Source of the DNA: an uncultured Blautia sp.
GTDB taxonomy: Bacteria; Bacillota; Clostridia; Lachnospirales; Lachnospiraceae
Assembly (NCBI GenBank): GCA_934364795.1
Contig: CAKRMK010000002.1
Span: 99,587-163,586, forward strand
Direction of reading: 5' to 3'
DNA: 64,000 nucleotides
Shown in pieces: positions 61,051-64,000 of this stretch. Made by a program: the position numbers and the translations under genes. The notes under the pieces are model-generated. The model searched no databases, was not told where the DNA came from, and worked only from the letters and a program-made list of their open reading frames with translations. The first letter of the stretch is position 1. Every line of letters starts with the position of its first letter.

Positions 61051-61077
61051 CGTTGCTGTGAATGGAGTAAACAGTAA
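61051..61077. repeat. Repeat family 3, 27-bp copy (reverse)
   Basis: CGTTGCTGTGAA-tgga-GTAAACAGTAA, the reverse complement of the unit at 40570-40596 with a few differences. It follows AGAGCGTGTT at 61027-61036, which is an end of repeat family 2, so the two families are adjacent here. Confidence 0.6.
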
Positions 61078-61130
61078 TCGTTTCTATAACAATTCAACAC
61101 AAAAATCAATGTATTTTTCTTACAAATTTC

Positions 61131-61176
61131 TTGACAAATATCCCCCCTGCCCTTTATAATTACCAACGGTAATTAT
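61131..61176 (+). promoter_or_regulatory. Promoter and palindromic operator of marR-MATE
   Basis: -35 TTGACA (61131-61136), 18 bp, -10 TATAAT (61155-61160). A perfect palindrome with nine-base arms, ATAATTACC (61156-61164) and GGTAATTAT (61168-61176), covers the -10 box and start site. This is the position expected for autorepression by the MarR protein encoded 36 bp downstream. Confidence 0.88.
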
Positions 61177-61211
61177 CTTTGATAATCATTTAATTAAAAG
61201 GAGGCTCTCTC

Positions 61212-61661
61212 ATGGATATAGAACTTCTCAAACGTATGATGGACGCCTGTTATCAGGCGAAACGGATCCGGGAAATGCTTCCCGCTCTTCCTGCCGGCGT
61301 TACTTCTTCTTATATTCATTATCTGGATATTATTGAGACACTATCCCGTCAGGGAATTCAGGTAAAAGTATCTGACATCAGTGATGCACTGGCACTTCCC
61401 AGACCAGGCGTAACACGTACTGTAAAAGAAATGGAAGCCAGAGGCTATCTGAAAAAACTGGCCTCACCTGAGGATGGCCGTATCACTTATCTTACTGTTA
61501 CCCCCAGCGGAAAGGCTTTGTCAGAGAAATACAACAGACAGGTTTTTAACGCCTTGTCAGACTGTATGGAAGAGATTTCAGAAGAAGATGTAAAATGCAC
61601 GATCCATACCATCGAACAATTTTATCAGATCATGTGTGAAAGGAGAATTAACCTTGACTAG
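61212..61661 (+). CDS. MarR-family transcriptional regulator
   Basis: A 149-residue winged-helix repressor. The DNA-binding core is VKVSDISDALALPRPGVTRTVKEMEARGYLKK and the wing follows with DGRITYLTVTPSGK (each in shorter parts). AAAAGGAGG precedes the ATG. It overlaps the start of the MATE efflux gene and a palindromic operator lies on its promoter, so it probably represses itself and the pump until a ligand binds. Confidence 0.93.
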   Translation: MDIELLKRMMDACYQAKRIREMLPALPAGVTSSYIHYLDIIETLSRQGIQVKVSDISDALALPRPGVTRTVKEMEARGYLKKLASPEDGRITYLTVTPSGKALSEKYNRQVFNALSDCMEEISEEDVKCTIHTIEQFYQIMCERRINLD

Positions 61662-63009
61662 TAAACAAAGCACTGAAAAAAATGATTTTACCCAGGGCAG
61701 TATTCTGAAGAAGCTTGCTCTGTTTATGCTGCCAATCTTAGGAGCTCTGGTACTGCAGGCAGCTTATGGTGCGGTGGATCTGCTGGTAGTTGGAAGGTTT
61801 GGCTCCACCAGTGGGCTTTCTGCTGTTTCCACCGGAAGCCAGGTTTTGAACCTGGTCACTTTTGTTGTTACACAGTTTGCAATGGGAATTACCGTTCTTA
61901 TTGCACGCTACCTTGGCGAGAAAAAGCCTGAACAGATCGGTTCTGTCATCGGCGGTGCAGTTGTTGTTTTTGCAGTAATCTCTGCTGCCCTGTTTATCGT
62001 TATGGTAGTTTTTGCAAGACCTATTTCCATACTGATGCAGGCTCCCACGGAAGCACTTGATCTGACAACAAGCTATGTCCGCATTTGCGGAAGCGGTATT
62101 TTCTTCATTGTTGCATATAACCTGATGGCCGCTATTTTCCGTGGTTTAGGTGATAGTAAATCTCCCCTGTTGTTTGTTTTGGTTGCATGCATCGTCAATA
62201 TTTTCGGTGATCTGTTCCTGGTTGCAGGCTTACATCTGGATGCAGCCGGAGCCGCACTTGCAACTGTTTTTGCACAGGCAGTGAGTGTTGTATGTGCTGT
62301 AATTCTTCTGATTAAAAAGAAGCTTCCATTTTCCATCACCAGGTCAGATTTTGGCTTTAATTCCCAGTGTAAAAAATTCCTCGGAATCGGACTTCCACTG
62401 GCTCTTCAGGAATTTTTAACCCAGGTTTCTTTCCTGGCTCTTTGTGCCTTTGTCAACAGACTGGGACTTGAGGCTTCCTCCGGATATGGAGTTGCCTGCA
62501 AAATTGTAAACTTTGCCATGTTGATTCCAAGTGCCCTGATGCAGTCTATGGCATCTTTTGTTTCCCAGAATGTAGGTGCCGGCAATCAGAAACGTGCTAA
62601 GAAATCCATGTTTACGGGAATCGGTGTGGGACTTGTATTTGGCTGCCTGGTATTTACACTTATTATGCTCAAAGGTGATGTCCTTGCCGGATTCTTCTCC
62701 ACTGATGCAGCCGTTATCCAGAAGGGCTTTGACTATCTGAAAGGCTTTGCGCCGGAAACCATTGCAACCGCTGTTTTATTCAGCATGGTTGGATATTTCA
62801 ACGGCAATAATCAGACGCTTTGGGTAATGTGTCAGGGGCTTATTCAGACTCTTTTAGTCCGGCTTCCAATGTCTTATTATATGAGTATCCAGCCAAATGC
62901 CAGCCTGACCAAGATTGGTCTTGCTGCGCCAACTTCCACTGCTGTGGGAATTGTTTTGAATGTACTGTTTTATATTTATCTGAATAAAAAAAGTAAGATG
63001 AACGCTTAA
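61654..63009 (+). CDS. MATE-family multidrug efflux transporter
   Basis: A 451-residue Na+- or H+-coupled exporter with twelve predicted helices in two homologous halves. MLPILGALVLQAAYGAVDLLVVGRFG and FQQ-like LIPSALMQSMASFVSQNVGAG (in parts) are typical MATE segments. A TTG start at 61654 is eight bases after AGGAG and overlaps the marR stop; the ATG-like frame start at 61636 lies inside marR and has no better site. Substrate unknown. Terminator at 63106-63150. Confidence 0.92.
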   Translation: MTSKQSTEKNDFTQGSILKKLALFMLPILGALVLQAAYGAVDLLVVGRFGSTSGLSAVSTGSQVLNLVTFVVTQFAMGITVLIARYLGEKKPEQIGSVIGGAVVVFAVISAALFIVMVVFARPISILMQAPTEALDLTTSYVRICGSGIFFIVAYNLMAAIFRGLGDSKSPLLFVLVACIVNIFGDLFLVAGLHLDAAGAALATVFAQAVSVVCAVILLIKKKLPFSITRSDFGFNSQCKKFLGIGLPLALQEFLTQVSFLALCAFVNRLGLEASSGYGVACKIVNFAMLIPSALMQSMASFVSQNVGAGNQKRAKKSMFTGIGVGLVFGCLVFTLIMLKGDVLAGFFSTDAAVIQKGFDYLKGFAPETIATAVLFSMVGYFNGNNQTLWVMCQGLIQTLLVRLPMSYYMSIQPNASLTKIGLAAPTSTAVGIVLNVLFYIYLNKKSKMNA

Positions 63010-63105
63010 ATCAGCATGTTATCCAGCTGTTTATGATTTTTTGTTTTTGCACTTGCTGCTGTTGCTGTGTTTTCTTTGTTTATGTAAAATAAGCTAACGA
63101 GCTTT

Positions 63106-63150
63106 GGGGAGATGTTTCCGTTTTTGCCAGAAGCGTCTCCCCTTTTATTT
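63106..63150 (+). terminator. Terminator after the MATE gene
   Basis: GGGGAGATG pairs with CGTCTCCCC across a 19-base loop, followed by TTTTATTTTTATC. Confidence 0.85.
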
Positions 63151-63188
63151 TTATCCCCTCCCGAAAAACATTTTGTGCTATGCCATAA

Positions 63189-63262
63189 CAACTGAATTCA
63201 GATCAAATATACCGCAAAACAAAGCGTACAGATTACGGAAATAAGTTTTCGGGCACGATCTT
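63189..63262. repeat. Family 2 repeat fragment
   Basis: AACTGAATTCAGATCAAATATACCGCAAAACAAAGCG and CAGATTACGG...GGGCACGATC (in pieces) match the right half of the full element at 30845-31006. It overlaps the end of the broken gene at 63198-63548. Confidence 0.55.
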
Positions 63263-63548
63263 GGCAAAATATTCTCGAAAAGATTATCACCAATTCCCTG
63301 ATTGTCGTAATATTCCGTAATCCAGTCTGATTTTTCCACTTCTGTATTTGTACCATTTTTTCAGCAACAAGAGCATCTGACATTCTCACCTGCACTACCT
63401 GTGAAGTCTTGTTTTCAGACTGTATTCCAGCTACTTTAACTATCTTCTGAAATTCCTCTTTCTGTTTATCTGACAATATTTTTTGCATTTTCAAAACGAT
63501 ATCCTGCAATTCTTTTTTCGATAATTTTTTTATATCTTCTTCTGTCAT
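63198..63548 (-). pseudogene. Frameshifted remnant of a DUF1016-linked hypothetical gene
   Basis: The frame starts well (MTEEDIKKLSKKELQDIVLK and a helical region) and then changes to improbable sequence after KWKNQTG. In another frame the DNA just after that point encodes KSDWITEYYDNQGIGDNLFE, which looks like the natural end of the protein, so at least one frameshift, and probably a small deletion, has occurred. The stop is reached inside a family-2 repeat. It begins directly after the chimeric gene upstream (TAA-ATG). Confidence 0.65.
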
Positions 63549-64000
63549 TTAAACAAATCTCCTTTCTACTAAAGTTTTTATTCCATTAATCTCACACATT
63601 CTTCTAAGCGCATTCACTTCATCTTGCCATTCATTATCTGTATTGGCAAAATCTGTTTCCTGTGCACCCTTTTCATGATTATCAAAATCAAATACCAGAA
63701 ATCGACACGTGCCATCTGGCAATAGCGGATACATGTCTACATAATAATGAACATTGCCAAATGTCACTCTTTGTTGTGTTCCAACAAACATAAACCCTTT
63801 TCCCAATTCTAATAAAAATTTTTCTATTTGTCTGACAAGTGCTTCCTCTAAATCAGATTCCAACATTGGCTTATCTTCTGGTACTCCTAAAAATTCAAAT
63901 ACATAAGGATCTTTTACAATATTCTGTGGTCTTACAATTTCATTACCTTTTAACGCCAATTCCAATACTTTCTGCTTATTTGTCTCACCATCTGATAACA
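63549..64000 (-). pseudogene. DUF1016-type nuclease fused to a TOTE primase-like fragment (runs off the right edge)
   Basis: The frame is open to the window edge. The visible N-terminal part (VKDPYVFEFLG, ESDLEEALVRQIEKFLLELGK, FMFVGTQQRVTFGNVHYYVD in pieces) is the C-terminal nuclease domain of DUF1016/YhcG proteins. At HYYVD, where the family continues with its catalytic strand, the sequence switches to MYPLLPDGTCRFLVFDFDNHE and DEVNALRRMCEINGIKTLVERR (in parts), like the primase region of TOTE conflict-system proteins, and then stops. The nuclease core is therefore incomplete, and the gene is probably a deletion-derived chimera. A functional fusion cannot be excluded. Confidence 0.6.

Noticed and set aside
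1..64000. rRNA, tRNA genes, CRISPR arrays, intact insertion sequences or a prophage
   Set aside because: No matching structures, repeat-spacer arrays or transposase/integrase frames were seen; the repeats present are short and non-coding.

Overview
The window looks like a chromosomal segment of an anaerobic, fermentative Clostridia bacterium, most likely Lachnospiraceae (Blautia-like). This is inferred from gene content: pyruvate formate-lyase plus a second glycyl-radical enzyme, a monomeric [FeFe]-hydrogenase, soluble Hdr/Flox-type electron-transfer proteins, a c-di-GMP-I riboswitch, low-to-moderate G+C, and strong AGGAGG-type ribosome sites. No rRNA, tRNA, CRISPR array or intact transposase was seen.

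Layout. 0-2.4 kb: the end of a possible TetR-type regulator, then recQ. 2.4-5.6 kb: pflA-pflB (minus strand) behind a consensus promoter with a Rex operator on its start site. 5.8-12 kb: a P1B metal ATPase under two CsoR-type operators, ppk1, csoR and a DUF1275 membrane protein. 12-23.5 kb: one long minus-strand series, mdh - hdrB - hdrC - hdrA - MvhD-like - two Fe-S proteins - NAD(P)H flavoprotein - fumarate-reductase-like Fe-S protein and flavoprotein - two-subunit fumarase. Together these could reduce oxaloacetate to succinate without a membrane, with NADH oxidation possibly coupled to ferredoxin by flavin-based bifurcation. 24-31 kb: pepT, an [FeFe]-hydrogenase, a diol-dehydratase-type glycyl-radical enzyme with its activase, and a 43-aa FeoB-associated protein. 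31.4-36.8 kb: a PTS-EIIC-like protein, an orphan BceRS-like two-component system, an M42 peptidase and hflX. 37-45.7 kb: housekeeping genes (TPR lipoprotein, glmM, nucleotidyltransferase, prfA, prmC, DUF1385, rpmE, rho).

46-55.4 kb is a cell-surface region. A secreted HELGH metalloprotease resembling Pro-Pro endopeptidases lies behind a c-di-GMP-I riboswitch whose layout predicts an OFF switch. Divergent from it are a transglutaminase-like lipoprotein and a compact type IV pilus-like operon (PilC, small membrane proteins, a prepilin-like protein, PilT, but no PilB). A large papain-like protein with fibronectin-type domains converges on that operon. 55-63 kb: hisC, mgtE, a phospholipase-D-like protein with a small upstream gene, and a marR-MATE efflux operon. 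The right edge holds a degraded DUF1016/TOTE-like chimera.

At least three families of short intergenic repeats are scattered through the window. One has a hairpin with two compensatory base-pair changes between copies. Another is a 162-bp long-inverted-repeat element whose ends overlap the TAG stop codons of neighbouring genes. The links between regions are inference: Rex-type sites before pflB and mdh suggest redox control of both fermentation branches, and the hydrogenase and bifurcating complex could share ferredoxin.
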